This document shows, piece after piece, positions 22,967-35,059 of a stretch of 64,000 nucleotides of DNA. The notes below the pieces were generated by a model. That model was not told where the DNA came from. It did not search any database and saw only the letters and a list, made by a program, of their open reading frames with translations. Position 1 is the stretch's first letter, and the number at the start of each line of letters is the position of its first letter. The translations under genes and the position numbers were made by a program. Source of the stretch: Cristatella mucedo (Eukaryota; Bryozoa; Phylactolaemata; Cristatellidae); contig WPIO01000020.1 in the NCBI GenBank assembly GCA_009760855.2, positions 4,007,501-4,071,500 on the forward strand, in the 5' to 3' direction.

Positions 22967-24906
22967 CTGCAACAAAAGCGAGGAGCACACGTTCGAGCAC
23001 ATGCCACTGTGGGTGGCATACGATCAGCCGCTGTACGGAATAAAGGGCAATCTAAACATAAGCTTATTTTCTGTAGAATGGCTTCCTTCGCATCAAGTCA
23101 ATGCTTTCATGTCTACCACACTGTAGAAGTCCCTCTAGAAGAAGTGCGCCTATAGCCCATTCCTTACGTTTTCATCAGCAGTTCGGAGCAAGTACCCGAG
23201 CAGCACTTGTTTTTGTTCCTGCATGCTTTTCGTGCATACCTGTGCATGATTCAGTGCATGTTACTGTATCAGTGGCCCAACATACCGGTGTGCCTCGGCG
23301 CCTTTTTGTGTGGTTTTGCATGCATGTCTATGAAAGCTATTGTGCAACACGTTAACCTTGGTTATTACTTCTTGTATTGAATTATAAAGCTGTCGGATTG
23401 ACATTTATTCCACTTATATCACTCATAAACGATATATTATTATTATTACTATAATTCAGTTGATGAACTGCCAGACGAAAAATCTACAATAAATTGATAA
23501 GATCACGAGCAAGAAATAAATTTTCTTTGCTATTGGCCATTTGTTAAGAATTGGTCGTCATTATTTTCGTCATGTAATTCGAATAACTACTTAATTTTTT
23601 GGCGCCGCAAAAGCCATGGGGTCGCCTATGTACTGATGCACTGAATGAACCTAGACAGAATATAAAACCTGTTTTTATTTCTTCATTTGCATGCACAATG
23701 CGCACCCAATGTTTACACGTATGCATGTACAGGTACGGGTGTATACAGGTGAGCTTTCTCGCGAGACCCACGCGGCTAATGAGCTTTCTTAGACTGATTA
23801 ACTTCACTGTAGGATGTTACCTGTAAATGGACAAAACTGGCATCTCCAAGGTTCGTATAGAGGACCGGTGTGCATGTAATAATGGCTTACGAACTGGAGG
23901 TTTGTCTCGAATTGCACGTGACAGTAGAGGCACAGTATCTTCCGCTTCCCACCTAAACGAGCGGAGGCACTTTGGCTCGGACTCGGTCGCCTTTTTTCGA
24001 GGAAGTCAAAAGTGCGCAGCATTCTTTTACAAAATTATTAACAAGCAAGGTGTTGTAAAACTAGCTTTTTAAATGGCTCCATTGGACATGCATTAAAAGC
24101 ATCCATCGAATTCGTTTTCTAGAATGCTTGCGTTTACATTTTTCTTTTGTTATCTTGAAGAGTCTTTGCACGTTGTCTGCAGGACGAGCGTTTCGCACCA
24201 CTTGTAGCATCTCAGGGCTGACCAAGTGTTCCATGACAAATGCAGCGTCCACAATGTCAACGTCAGTGCCACTATCGACATCTTGACAAACGAAGGGTGG
24301 AGCGAGTGTGAGACGGTCTTTCGTCTCATGCTTGCCAGCGCTCTGTTTTCCTGCCGTCTCTGTGTCTGGCCTGGCCTTGTATATTTCTGGCCTTGGCTTG
24401 CCCTCGAGTTCAACGGCCATGGCTAAACGCATCGAGTTGCTTTACTTGAGAAAACACGCCGCACGACATGCTTAGTTAGCTAATAAACAGGCGTCGAAGT
24501 CGGTTTCAATTTAGTCATGCGTGCTACCGCCTGCTTTCGTGCCACACCCCCCTGCGAAATGAGTAAGCGAACAATGTACAGGTTGTGTGCATTTACACCG
24601 AGCAAGATTCACTTGCACGTTTGAAAAATCGATGTGCACTCACTTGTCAGCCATATTAGTGTGCTAAAATATCCAAAGGCAAATGCCACAGCTCCAAGCA
24701 AACTGTACCGACCTTTAGCTGCGTCGGTGGGGGTGGCCAGGCTACCAGCTTCCCGCCCACCGGTAGCTCTGCTCGTGGAACGCCTGCGCACTGCTCCTTC
24801 ATCCTTAAGCAACGAGTGCAGATCAGCGCCACTGAGCAGCTCAAGGGCGCTGAGTCGATTGCAGGTTCTCTTTGGTCTCGGTTCCATGGGTAAATCCTTG
24901 GGATCC
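22866..24906 (-). CDS. Gene 2: C2H2 zinc-finger protein, 5' part (four exons visible)
   Basis: Four minus-strand exons join in phase. 24,906-24,713 follows TTCTATTTTCAG; its ATG at 24,887 begins MEPRPKR. Next are 24,422-24,138, 23,952-23,821 and 22,966-22,866. The protein starts with a charged, unstructured region and an acidic segment (DVDSGTDVDIVD). Two fingers follow, CLYC...H...H and CQFC(P)...HLNIH, then the start of a third, CDLCGRGYLNEQE, cut by an intron. Intron phases are 1, 1, 1 and 0. The last two visible exons match gene 1 in layout: one intron falls after the third residue past the finger's second cysteine in phase 1, the next exon is exactly 101 nt, and the following intron is phase 0. 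C2H2 proteins of this type bind DNA in the nucleus; the target is unknown. The donor ending exon 2 (AAAT|gtaaac) is weak. The rest of the gene was not found. Confidence 0.75.
24713..24906 (-). CDS. Gene 2 exon with start codon
   Basis: Strong acceptor (polypyrimidine then CAG) at 24,907, ATG at 24,887 in an ACCCATGG context, and donor AAAG|gtcggt after 24,713. A second copy at 60,936-60,743 keeps the frame, the ATG and a better donor (gtcagt), and differs at only about five residues. An open frame kept in both copies supports real coding sequence. An upstream non-coding exon is implied. Confidence 0.75.
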
Positions 24907-25375
24907 CTGAAAATAGAAGATGGCACTTCCGTCAACGAAATCATTCAGCATTGATGGTTGAAAGGGGAGGTGGCATTTTTGCGGTTTCAGAAGTCCAAAA
25001 AAATCTGGCACGCACCGTGTTACTCTGTAAACGCAGCGCAAAAGGGAGCTTTTGTAGACAATTGAAAGGTTAAAACTATGAAAACTGTGATATGATTTAC
25101 GGGTCCAAGAAGCTTCAGAACGATCGTTAAATAATCGGCCAATATACTCCGGGCTGTAGGTCTGCTATCCCTACTGGAGCAATGGTTTTACAGGATCCGT
25201 CCATACTTGAATTAGAATTTTTAACTTCTAAGGGTTTATAAGAGGTCCATTCCTCAGAACAACTGCCAACAACGCCAATTTTCAGCAAGAGATCATGTCA
25301 CCCGATGACCGTGTGAGGTCTTGGGTTTCGCTTTTGGGCTAGTTATTGTTTGCAGGTGCAAAGCTATGCCTGCGA

Positions 25376-25530
25376 TATTATAATTCATCTGTATAGTGCC
25401 CTACGAGAACGCAATCGCCGTCCAGACGCTGTCATATGTCACGGCGCTCGTGCCCACGACCTCGGTCACCATATCTATTCACCATGACGACCTTGGCTCG
25501 AGGCGAGCATGCAGCTGGGCCAAACCAGCG
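25376..25530 (-). mobile_element. SINE-A, decayed
   Basis: Tail (TATAATTCATCTGTATAGTGCC) and tRNA-like head (GGCCAAACCAGCG end, ACGACCTCGG) are recognisable, but the hairpin and B-box are mutated and a short insertion lies near 25,470. Confidence 0.65.
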
Positions 25531-25839
25531 CTTTAATTTGCATGCAGATGACACCAGTCTATTTAGGCTTTGATCCTTGCTACATTTCGGCACGCCGAGC
25601 TTTCTTAGCTCCCTTGCAGCATGCAGTGCGGACATTCTCACTTAAATGTCTGCCAACTTTCTCTCAAATTGAACGGCGATAAAAACCGACCTATTATTAA
25701 TGAGGAAACCTAGCGTGGCCAAGAAATTGGAAACCTAACCCTCACGATGCCCTTGGCTACCATATCCGCTGTAGCGCCTGCATAAAATCAGGGCGTCCTG
25801 TTCTAAAGCGATCTTTTGTTAGACGACTCAGGTCCTTCA

Positions 25840-28175
25840 AAGTGGGTCTTTTAAGTTTCCGTCTCATGCAAACTCCATATTCTGCATCGGACAATCTCTG
25901 TCAAATTAGCAAGGATCTCGCACCCGAAGTTCTGGCCGAACATTTCGATCTCTGATCCCAGAGAGCGACCGGCTCGTGCACGAAATAGCCACCGCCAATC
26001 CATCGTCGAGCGAACCCGGGCTCATCGGAGTTACCAGCCAGGCCATCTTGGTCGCTGGACAGACAAGTTACCTCAGCTGGCAACTCCTTCCGGAGAAAAT
26101 AGTACTGCACTAGGGCGACGGCGTGCGAACGGAGCGGCTGTACAGATCAGCTACCGGCCGGAGCCTGTCGCAACCCACAGTCGCTGGCTCACTCGCAGCA
26201 GCTGCCCGCTCTAGGGTGCCGAGTCTGCCACGGCTGCTGCGAAGGATGAGCTCTGCCAAGAGCTAGGCAAGAAAGGAAAGGAAATAAACTAGGAAAGAAA
26301 GGGAAGAACTGGGAAAGCTCGCCGTTCGGGGGGGGGGCAGAGCCATCAAAGCGGAGGGATGGCCAAGCGGCCATCTTACGATAGCTTTCGGCTCAAAGAC
26401 CACCTTCCCTAAACTTACTTTTCTGCAGCACCAGGCATGACCCCAAGAACCTAGAGAAAGACTCCAGTTTCAGAGCCCCTCCAACCCATCGCCGTGACTG
26501 CAGTATGGTTTAGCAGGTTTAACAGCCATATTTACGTAGCAGTAGAAGAGCCTTGACAGCAATCGCCGTCGAAGCGCTGGCTGGCTACGGTGTTGCCCGA
26601 TACAGCATTTACTCGTCGTTTTATGCATGTCTATTTCAGGCTTTAGCAGACCACAACTAAAGAGTTTAACATATTCGTACTTGCCGTAGGTGAGTCGAGT
26701 GGGTCCTTTCCGGGTGACTGAAAGTTGAACAAAGCGTGCCTTCGACGCCATTACCTGCACCCATCGTTTCAACTTTAAGCCTAGAACGTCGTAGACCTAT
26801 ACGACCTGTCCTGTTCGGCTAGTGACCAAATGTCGCTCTCTAATCTCAAAATTCCGGTGCTGCCCTGCTACTTCGCTACTAGCCGAACTGCTGCTGCACG
26901 CCAGCTAGGGCGTTCGTTCATGGTCGGCATAGGCTGGCACGAGCGAAGCACGAGTTAGATACAGTTGCCCCACTTTTTCCACCACCACGTGGCAAGCTTT
27001 GACTACAACTTTCAACTGCTTCTCATCTCAGCTTCGCTGACTCAAGACGTACACGGGACGCTAACAAGTTCGTCGGAAGCAGCTTCCGTTCTGTCGTGGT
27101 TTTTGCGACGACCGCATAGTCCTTGAGGCTTTGTACAACTGCACGCTGGTGCTACAGAGTAGACGGCAGTACTCAGTATTTCGCAACGACCGAGGTGGCG
27201 CGACCGAGGTGGCGCGGGCCGCTTCTTTTTCGTTAACCAACGCCTGCTTAAAGCTAACACCCTCAGCAGAATAGCGGCGGCTGTCTGCACAACTCGCCCT
27301 TCGCGAGCACTCAAAGCTCGACTCCGATGTCGCTGGCAAGCGCGCACCTGTCCCAGTAGCGCTCTCTGTGGCATACGCGTCTCCGCAGCTTCACGCTGGC
27401 GCCCACGTCGTCGTCGTTCACCTTCCTGCGAAAGCGCCACGCTCGGTCAACGACGCTCGCCTCTCCTAATCCAGCGTACAAACGCGGCGACGGTAGCGCT
27501 ATTATCGAGGAGTTAAGTCGGACGACAAGCAGTGCAGCCACCGCCGCCGCCGCCGCAGCCACCAAGATTTTCATTATACGCGAATTTTGAAGAGAAGTGC
27601 CGCAGCTCGGTTGACGGCGTGTTGTCGCACTGCGTAGCGAATACGCCGCAGCGCCTCTGGCGACGTTTTAAGCGCGCACTTGCCGATTAGGCTCCTCCTC
27701 CTCCTCGACGTTGGCCGACCCAACACGACGCCTCCCTCGCTTTTCCTCGGCTTGCTCCTGCGAAGCTCGATGCGCCGCTCCCGCCTTTACTCGGTGCCTG
27801 AGCGAACTTCCGCAAGTTTCGCGCGCAAAGTATAATCATGAGCGAATTTCTGTATTTTTTATTCTTTAGCAAATTACCATTCGTATCAGTATTTCCATGG
27901 GGTGCTTGCACCATTTATCCTCAAAGAAGAATTTCCATTCGCTCCTCCCGCGACTTTCTTACGCCTTAAAGTGTCGGTCATTGCCTTTGACACGCCTCGC
28001 GATTGCGAATGAGAAAAATAAAATAAAAAATGAGCTAATTTGAGAAACTCATTTTGTATAGCGACCGAAGAGCCCTAACGGCTATCGTAACCGCTTGCAG
28101 CGACCAACAAAGGAACACTTACTGCAGGGCTCAAAACTGGGTCTTGAAGAGCGAGCACCTTACCTCGTGGGGTAC
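25840..28175. repeat. Segmental duplication block 1, right part
   Basis: Matches 61,310-63,500 in the same orientation. Pairs include TCATGCAAACTCCATAT at 25,865 and 61,318, the GAGTCGAGTGGG...GGGTGACTGAAAGTTG region at 26,692 and 62,053, and the whole GC-rich 27,000-27,800 region against 62,380-63,180. The copies differ by substitutions and small indels. The shared segment lies immediately upstream of gene 2 on its strand. Confidence 0.85.
27424..27640 (-). promoter_or_regulatory. Candidate GC-rich promoter or first exon region of gene 2
   Basis: A GC-rich stretch upstream of gene 2 on its own strand, conserved in the second duplicate at 62,817-63,030. It contains an ORF starting MKILVAAAAAA, whose alanine run comes from a (GCC)n tract that differs in length between copies. 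A donor-like AGGAAG|gtgaac follows 51 codons. The ORF looks like a signal anchor, but joining it to the exon at 24,906 is out of phase. It is therefore either a 5' leader exon or the start of an unidentified gene. Both readings are inference. Confidence 0.4.
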
Positions 28176-28203
28176 CTTACAACCAGGGCTTTCGAGCTTG
28201 GCC
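28028..28203 (-). mobile_element. SINE-B-like fragment
   Basis: GAGCTAATTTGAGAAACTC, GTATAGCGACCGAAGAGCC and CTATCGTAACCGCTTGCAG match the tail and middle of SINE-B on the minus strand. The tRNA-like head is diverged. A paralogue sits at 63,376-63,545, so the insertion predates the block duplication. Confidence 0.6.
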
Positions 28204-28870
28204 ACTGACTGTCGACGTTGACAATGAACTGGTTGGTTCATTGCGATGTTCGGTGGTCGTGGATTATTCGCAGTGTGTCCGGCTGAAAGTGGTTTCTACG
28301 GTGGATAAAGAAACGCACGCCGAAATACTAACAGGGAAGCGCTCTCTCATTAGCGAGTGCGATGCAAAATGTCTCCGGCCGACAGTCGAAGTTAACCAAA
28401 TGGGTCACAGTGAGAGTCATGGAGCTGTTGCTAACGCCAATCAGAGAGTCTTGACAGAAAGAAAAACCGCTTCGGCATGGAAAACTCCAAGAAAATCTTC
28501 ACATCGCTGTATAAGCAATTTTAATTAAATGAAACATTATCGGAACAACTACGCACACACCTAAACTTCAATAAGCAGAGAATTAGTGAAAGTTCACGAG
28601 TAATTCGAATGGCCTTAAAAACCTTAGCAGGTGATCTTAAGATGCAACTCTATAGCTAAATCTAATACAGAAGGTCGAAAAATTAAAAAGAGATGCTGAA
28701 AAGGAAGCACGCATATCCAGAGGCGCTGTGAGAACTTTGGGCACCCGGGGACAAAGATAAAAATTGCCGCCTTTTCTTTGTCAAAATTGCTGCAAAATAG
28801 CTCCAAAAAAAGTGAAATGCAAAGAAAAACACGCTAGCATACATATCGAGTCGAGAAAGATGTATTAATT
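28204..28870. other. No gene recognised
   Basis: A 95-codon plus frame at 28,241 shows no recognisable domain or splice context. The remainder is A/T-rich. Confidence 0.35.
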
Positions 28871-29422
28871 TTAGTACAGGTACAAGGTAGCTATCACAGC
28901 TTTAACTTAGATGTATTTTTCTGGCCTTGAACGTGGAAAACTCGTCTATTACAGTTTGAAAGACAATATTTCCCAGCGTTTTTTATCTATGGCCAAACAA
29001 GGCCAAATCAGAGACCAGATCTTGGCCCATTGATGCTCTTAGATAAGACAGGATTATCTTCAGCTTTCTATAAGGAACGTTCACAGCTGGCAACTGATAC
29101 AGCTAAAGTGAGGCAACTCTCAAATTAGGAAACACTTCCTCTATGACTGACAATGAAGGACTGCGAGTTCCAGGGTGATCTTTGGTGCCGAGTCGTGACG
29201 CGTGGCAAGAAGCATTTTACAGTCTCATATTTTGTTGTACAGCTACATTCCATCAACGTTTGAACAATAAAAGACTCCAAGATCTAGAAATTGCTGGCGG
29301 AGTTCGGTTTGGTCAAGTTTCTTCAAAAGCTGCTCAAACTCCAACATGAAACCAAATTTGGCATCAAGATCTGTGAGCCGGATTAAGCATAGTTGTAATT
29401 TCTTATCGAGGATAGTCTATGC

Positions 29423-29610
29423 CAGTGGTTCTTAACCTTCCTAATGCCTTGACCCTTTAATACAGTTCCTCTCGTTGCGGCGACCCCAACCATAAAATTA
29501 TTGTGTGCAAAATGTGGAAATTCGTGTTTTCCTATGGTCGTAGGCGACCCCCAAAAGAAAGAGTCGTTCGAGCCCCAAAGGGGTTGTGACCCACACGTTG
29601 AGAACAGCTG
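29423..29610. mobile_element. SPIN-like hAT MITE, 188 bp, with 8-bp TSD
   Basis: Starts CAGTGGTTCTTAACCTTCC and ends GTTGAGAACAGCTG, giving terminal inverted repeats CAGNNGTTCTYAAC. It is flanked by an exact 8-base direct duplication GTCTATGC at 29,415-29,422 and 29,611-29,618, the hAT hallmark. Interior text (AATACAGTTCCTC, AACCATAAAATTATT, TAGGCGACCCCC, GGGTTGTGACCCAC) agrees closely with my memory of the SPIN ('Space Invaders') non-autonomous consensus. That family is known for patchy spread among tetrapods and a few invertebrates. It has no coding capacity and needs a transposase in trans. The exact TSD suggests a moderately recent insertion. Confidence 0.9.
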
Positions 29611-29671
29611 GTCTATGCTCTCCTTCATTATTCTTGAACTTTTTTCCTCTGCGGAGAGACCAACATCTTGA

Positions 29672-31877
29672 GAGAGGCCTGTGGTTTACCACAGACATTA
29701 AACTAGCCAGGTATACTAAGCGCAAGCTTGAAAAAGCCTACAAAAAATCAGGACTGACTGTCCATCGACAGGCATATGATAGGTCGTACCAATCGATCCT
29801 AGCATACGCCAAGTCTAGCTTCTATAAAAACATTGTTGAATCACAGATGCACAATCCAAAAATGTGGATGTCGACGATCAACCATCTCCTCAACCGCTCC
29901 CAGATTAGCTTCTTACCTGATGATCCTTGTAATGATCTAGCCGATAGCTTCTCTCGATTCTTTGTTCAGAAGATGGACAAGATCAGGGAGTCCATCCATG
30001 CGATGACAACATCCCCACTAGAATGCTGTTCCCCGATTCCTGGCTGCCCCTCAATGTCTACATTTAAACAGGTCACTAGTGATCTCGTCCTATAGTTCAT
30101 ATCCCAATCAAAGAAGACAACAAGTCCTCTGGACCCTATACCCACTGTCCTGCTCCTACGTTGCATTGATCTGCTGATGCCATGCATATGCATAACTAAC
30201 GTCTTAAATATGTCATTAGCCTCAGGTCATGTCTAAGCACCTTTCAAAAAAGCTGTAGTCAGGCCACTTCTAAAGAAAGCGACGCTCGACCAAGATAACT
30301 TGAGAAACTACCGCCCAGTCTCCCTTCTACCATTCCTATCAAAGACACTGGAACAGGTCGTGGCGGACCAGCTGAACCCATATATTGAAACTTCAAACCT
30401 TGCTAGTAAGTTCCAGTCTGGCTTTACAGCTAATCGCTCCACAGAATCAGCATTGCTTAGGGTGTACAACGACTTACTTAGGAATGCAGACATGGGTAGA
30501 GTGTCTCTGCTTGTTTTGCTCGATCTTTCGGCAGCTTTTGATACCATTGATCACAAAGTTCTTCTAGAGTGCCTCTCATCTCGCCTGGGCATCACTGGCA
30601 CTGCTCTGCAATGGTTCAGGTCCTATCTCAGTGGGAGACTCCAGAGTACTGACGTGAATGGACAAAGATCATCCGAGGTACTTCTGAAATATGGGGTACC
30701 TCAGGGCTCCGTACTAGGTCCGGTTCTTTTCATGGTTTATACTCTGCCTCTTGCTGATGTGATTGCCAAGCACAATATAGGCTTTCACTTCTATGCGAAT
30801 GACACTCAGTTGTACCTTTGCTTTGATCCCTCCCAGCCTTCGAGCACCTCGAATTCCCTAAACTCATTATCTGCCTGTATTGATGACATCCCCACATGGA
30901 TGGCAGCAAATTTTTTTGAACTAAAAGATGATAAAACTAACTTACTAGTTATGGGCAAACCCAATGTGATTCGGAAATTGGAAAGGCTGACGCTCAAAAT
31001 TGGTTCTGCCAGCATATCTCCAGTTGAATCAGCTCGAAATCTAGGTGTCATGTTCCAAAGTGACCTCTCGTTAGACGACCACATCAGGTCCACAGTCAAG
31101 TCTGCCTACTTTTAGCTACATAACATTGATAAAATTCGGGCTTGTTTAGATAAGGATACCACGTCTAAGTTGGTCCATGCATTCGTGACATCTCGTCTTG
31201 ACTTCTGTATCTCACTGCTTGCTGGCCTACCGGCATGTGCAATCATGCGATTACAGCTGGTTCAAAACTGCAGCTAGTTTTGTCTCTCATGAGCGTCATT
31301 GTTGCCACATCACACCACTTCTCGCCGACCTGCACTGGCTACCAATCAAGCAACGGATTGACTTCAAGATCTTGTCGCTTACTTTTAGGTCCCTTCATTC
31401 TTTCGCTCCAGCCTATCTCTCAGATCTACTTCCCCACCAGGCCAAGCGTCGTACCACCCGCTTTTCGGAATCCAACAGTTTACCAATACCTCGTACAAAC
31501 CTCAAATCCTTTGGAGACCATGCATTTAGTTCGTATGCTCCCAAAGCCTGGAACTCACTCCCGACTTGCGTCACAACATTCCCCGAATTGACATCATTTA
31601 TAAAGAACTTAAAAAAAACACCTATTTAAGACAGCATTTAGTGAGTCCCTGTGATTCGTCCTTCACGTGCATGCTGACATTGTGCATGCTGCCACTAACC
31701 ACATTTACATGCTGACCCTGTGCATTTCACCCCTAACCATGTTACTCATGTTGTTTATCAAGCATGATATTATTCACCATTCAATCGCGTTTCCCGTTGC
31801 AGCAAATGTAAAGTGCCTAGAAAGAGATTGAGTTCTCTGAGGGCGCTTAATCAAGTTCAATATTATTACTATCATTA
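29672..31877 (+). mobile_element. L2 family 1 copy C, 5'-truncated
   Basis: Begins inside the linker between endonuclease and RT (LWFTTDIKLA) and runs to a (TAT)n tail. Frames: 29,586-30,095, 30,300-31,115 (271 codons, with [17 protein letters not shown] and [12 protein letters not shown]) and 31,198-31,629 (LHWLPIKQRIDFK). The catalytic box reads YAND instead of YADD. Stops at about 30,093 and 31,114 and a gap near 31,270 disable it further. It interrupts the minus-strand hAT relic. Confidence 0.93.
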
Positions 31878-32859
31878 CAGTCTTTTCTGAACGCGGTCAC
31901 TCTTCCTTAAGATGTGGTTCCAAAATGACAATAGAGCTATAAGGTTAACGTTCAGAATACAATGTAGCAGACTGGCAGCTTCACTTCCTGTATCAAGTGT
32001 TCCACTTGTGTCCTCAGGCAGTTGATCCAAAAGACCTAAAATACTGCTCCGTCCATCATTGATAGTCTTCACAGCCTCCACTCGTCTTGCACTCCCCTTC
32101 GTTGCAGTGTCACGCTTGACAGTGATGTCTAAGACTTTCTCCAGATCTTCCCACCTCAGAGTTGATCTTGAAAAGAATAAGTAAGTGCTCTCAATTTTTC
32201 TAAAAAAGGCAATGGCAGCAGAATCTTGGCTTGCAGCATGAATTCCTGCCATGTTCTAGTTGTGATTATTACACTTTCAAAAAATTGCCTTCTCATTTCT
32301 GGACAGTATTCTCTTTTGGGCACATAGTAAGTGGCCAGACATGACAGCTGCGTTGGCGTGGCTCTGCGACCTGCAATCTTGCAAGCACATTTTGTCAGAT
32401 TCGAGTTTTCCAAGATGGGACCATCAATTGGTACACCATCTTTGGAATAGATTTGAAGAAAGCCCAGTAAAGACTCTTGGATGATGACTGTTTTATTGGA
32501 AAAATCAACATCGACATATCTAATGACCTCAGACATCTGCTCGCGGTGAGCCAAATCAGGAGTTGAGTAAAGAGAATTCCGTAGTACTTGTTTCGCCGGA
32601 TGTGGCCGAGTAGCTTGTCTGACTGTGGATGCAGGTACACTAAGAAACTCATTTCGGGTTTGAGGAGACAGGTAAGAGACTGACTTTGGATTCCGTCTGG
32701 CGTGGTCCAGGTGTGATTGCAGAAGACGATCATTCTGAGCTAGAAGATGAAGAAGTTTCCAAAGTTTCTTTTTCACCAGCCAGGACAACACTCTTGGTGA
32801 CCACGCAATGCCAGATTTTGAGAAACAAAGAGCTTGGTGCAGCTGAGAACTCTCTTTAG

Positions 32860-34790
32860 GACGTTTATAACTTCTCTAGGCTCTTTGTAATGAAAGGGGT
32901 TACTCTAGCATTGTACCATTTTTCAACACAGAAACAGTCTACCTACCATCAGGAACCGGTGAACGTTCAATCACATCAGCGTGGTTTAAACATCGATTAG
33001 CAAATGGAGAGAACATGAATCGATTGTGACTAGTACGTTCACCCACTAATAAAGCTGCTTACTGATTTTGATGCGTAGTGTTTATATCATTGAGTAGGAA
33101 CTCCGGATCTTCGTTTTGAGTTAACTAATGGATTCAAAAAAATGAAAAAAAAGCTACGGTTACATGAAAAAAGTTTAAGCCATCGCAAAGCTTTTACTAG
33201 AAGGAAGTAAGCTGAACAGAGGATAATTCACAGTAATGGATTTAATTCAGTAGTTTAAATGCAAATTCAATCACAATAAACGATGGCAATGTATTTGAAA
33301 AAAAATAATTGACTGTATTAAGTGAGCCGTGATGGAGCACTAAGTAAGGCGGTTGCTTTTCACGACCTCGGGCCGAGGTCATGGGTTCGAATCCTGCGGT
33401 GGGCAATCCTTTATTGCCCCTGCAAGTGGTGGTGATAGCCGTCAAGGGTCTTCTGTCGCTATATAAAAGAGGCTGTTAAATTAGCTAGTTTTTATTTGTC
33501 TTTTTTAATAAAAATTTGGCATTTCGTGGACACGCAGAAGGTTTGAGCTTAGACGAGCATAGAAACATCGGACATTTTCTTTCCATGATCACGCTCAGTA
33601 CGACTCACTGTTGGAAAACTCCGAAATACACAAGAAAATCCAGGATTCGTTTCTTATCTGTCACCCAAAAATTAAAAATAAGTTCTTCCACCTTCTTGCA
33701 ATAACCGTAAAAAGCAGGTTAACCGATATAAGAAAAAACAAGTATTAAGGTATTTCGGTCCAGTCAACTCCTGACCCAGGACATCGTGAACTGTCTGCAA
33801 GAGTCATCGGGTATTTGTAACTAGCCTTGAGGTACACGTAAAAGATGGAGCAAACCTTCAAAAGATGATCCTAAATTAAAGAGTCTGAAATTCATCATCT
33901 CCTTTGCCAACTGCCGGTCACGATGCTGTGATAATGCTGCTGTGATGACTTGACATACGTCCAATCTTAAACAGCGTATGTATGCCAGAAATCTCAAAGC
34001 ATTGTTAATCAACCACAGTTCAAATTGAGGAGTACACTTTTCTACACAGATTCCAGTTTTCGTAACATTTTTTGGGACATTCGAAAGTGTTTATTTATTC
34101 TTTTTGCTCTGCACTTCGTTAGGATAAATTTGAAAAGTACAGTTTTAACGGTAAAATCTGCATCCGACGCACGCTGGAGTGCCGGTCAGAAGCTGTTAGA
34201 GCTATATACGAAGGACTTAACGAACTTGCAGAGCTGCTGGAAAGCTTGTCAGATGACCTATTAAGGACTTTTGAAACCAGAAGTGACGCAGCGCCGTCGC
34301 TTTCAAGCATCTTATATTTTAACTTTATAGTTTGACTGGAATTCTGAAACGCTATTATCGGCAAAGTTGACGGAATCCAGAAACGGTCGCAGGATCCTTC
34401 GATGATTTTAAACAAGCAGTAGCTGATCTTGAATCCCTGAAGCAAGAACTAATAGAAAATGTATCGAAAACTCCGATGGATCTTCCACATTTAATGTTGC
34501 ATTAGGAGATGATTTATTTTCTAATCCATGCATTTCTCACTAAATTTTTCAAATGGCTATTGTGTCAATAGCCAGCTGTGAACGGTCTATCAGCATATTC
34601 AAACTTATTCTATAATATTTGCGTGCTTTTGCAATGGGGAAGATCGTCTTAGCAATTTGGCACTTCTCAGCATTGAAAAGGAACTTATTGAAAAGACTAA
34701 TTTTGATGACTTATTGACCACACTGCTAGGTGAATTCAAAGAAAATCTACATATCAAGTTTTGCAAACTGTAATAAATCATCTTAATAAT
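32860..34790 (+). pseudogene. ZMYM1-like hAT transposase relic, plus orientation
   Basis: Aligns with the reverse complement of 17,180-18,990 across most of its length. Recognisable coding pieces are LAFRGHAEGLSLDEHRNIGHF at 33,512, ASDARWSA at 34,160 with a downstream frame giving AAPSLSSIL, and RLSNLALLSIEKELIEKTN at 34,650, the end of the dimerisation region. It is interrupted by a SINE-B at 33,320-33,495 and many frameshifts. It lies head-to-head with the hAT relic ending at about 32,850. Confidence 0.78.
33320..33495 (+). mobile_element. SINE-B: tRNA-derived SINE
   Basis: The head GCCGTGATGGAGCACTAAGTAAGG provides an A-box-like segment and GGGTTCGAATCCTGC a good B-box. The body (GTGGTGATAGCCGTCAAGGG) and 3' end (TCGCTATATAAAAGAGGCTG, TTAAATTAGCTAG) are shared with the copies at 48,798 and 53,249. 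It is inserted in the hAT relic; the homologous relic at 18.5 kb lacks it. Confidence 0.85.
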
Positions 34791-35059
34791 TATTGATTTT
34801 TCATAAAAAAAATAATCATTACAATCTTATAAGAAGTTACCAGATGTAACTATTTTAAGTTGCGATTTTTTAATTTAATTAATACTTATTTAAATTTACA
34901 CGGGAGTAGAATTCACTTGAAAATTATTGTATAAAAGAGGGAGTGTCGTCTGTGTAGTTCGTCCCTGGGCAAAAAATATCGTAGAAACCCCACTGGTAGT
35001 GGTGCAGCGAACCAACCTCAAACCCATCGGAGAATGTGCCCTTAGCTTGTATGCTGTCA

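Larger units (their letters stand above)
28870..32850 (-). pseudogene. ZMYM1-like hAT transposase relic, split by later insertions
   Basis: On the minus strand, 32,791-32,156 (211 codons) carries the DUF4371-type region: YLSPQTRNEFLSV, then EQMSEVIRYVDVDFSNK and LLGFLQIYSKDG. The overlapping frame 32,252-31,875 continues with RRVEAVKTINDG, LLDQLPEDTSG and FWNHILRK. The C-terminal dimerisation part resumes at 29,410-28,870 (broken FPNLRVA, ILSYLRASMGQ). Family 1 L2 copy C (29,672-31,877) lies between the two halves, and a SPIN-like MITE lies at 29,423-29,610. Frameshifts show it is inactive. TIRs were not found. Confidence 0.82.

Noticed and set aside
27042-27440. 132-codon Arg/Ala-rich minus frame
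   Set aside because: GC-rich sequence with low stop density. The frame is disrupted by a 4-base indel in the duplicate near 62,800, which argues against a conserved protein.
28241-28528. 95-codon plus frame with a plausible start
   Set aside because: No recognisable domain, and it lies next to a SINE-B fragment without exon signals. It cannot be supported from sequence alone.
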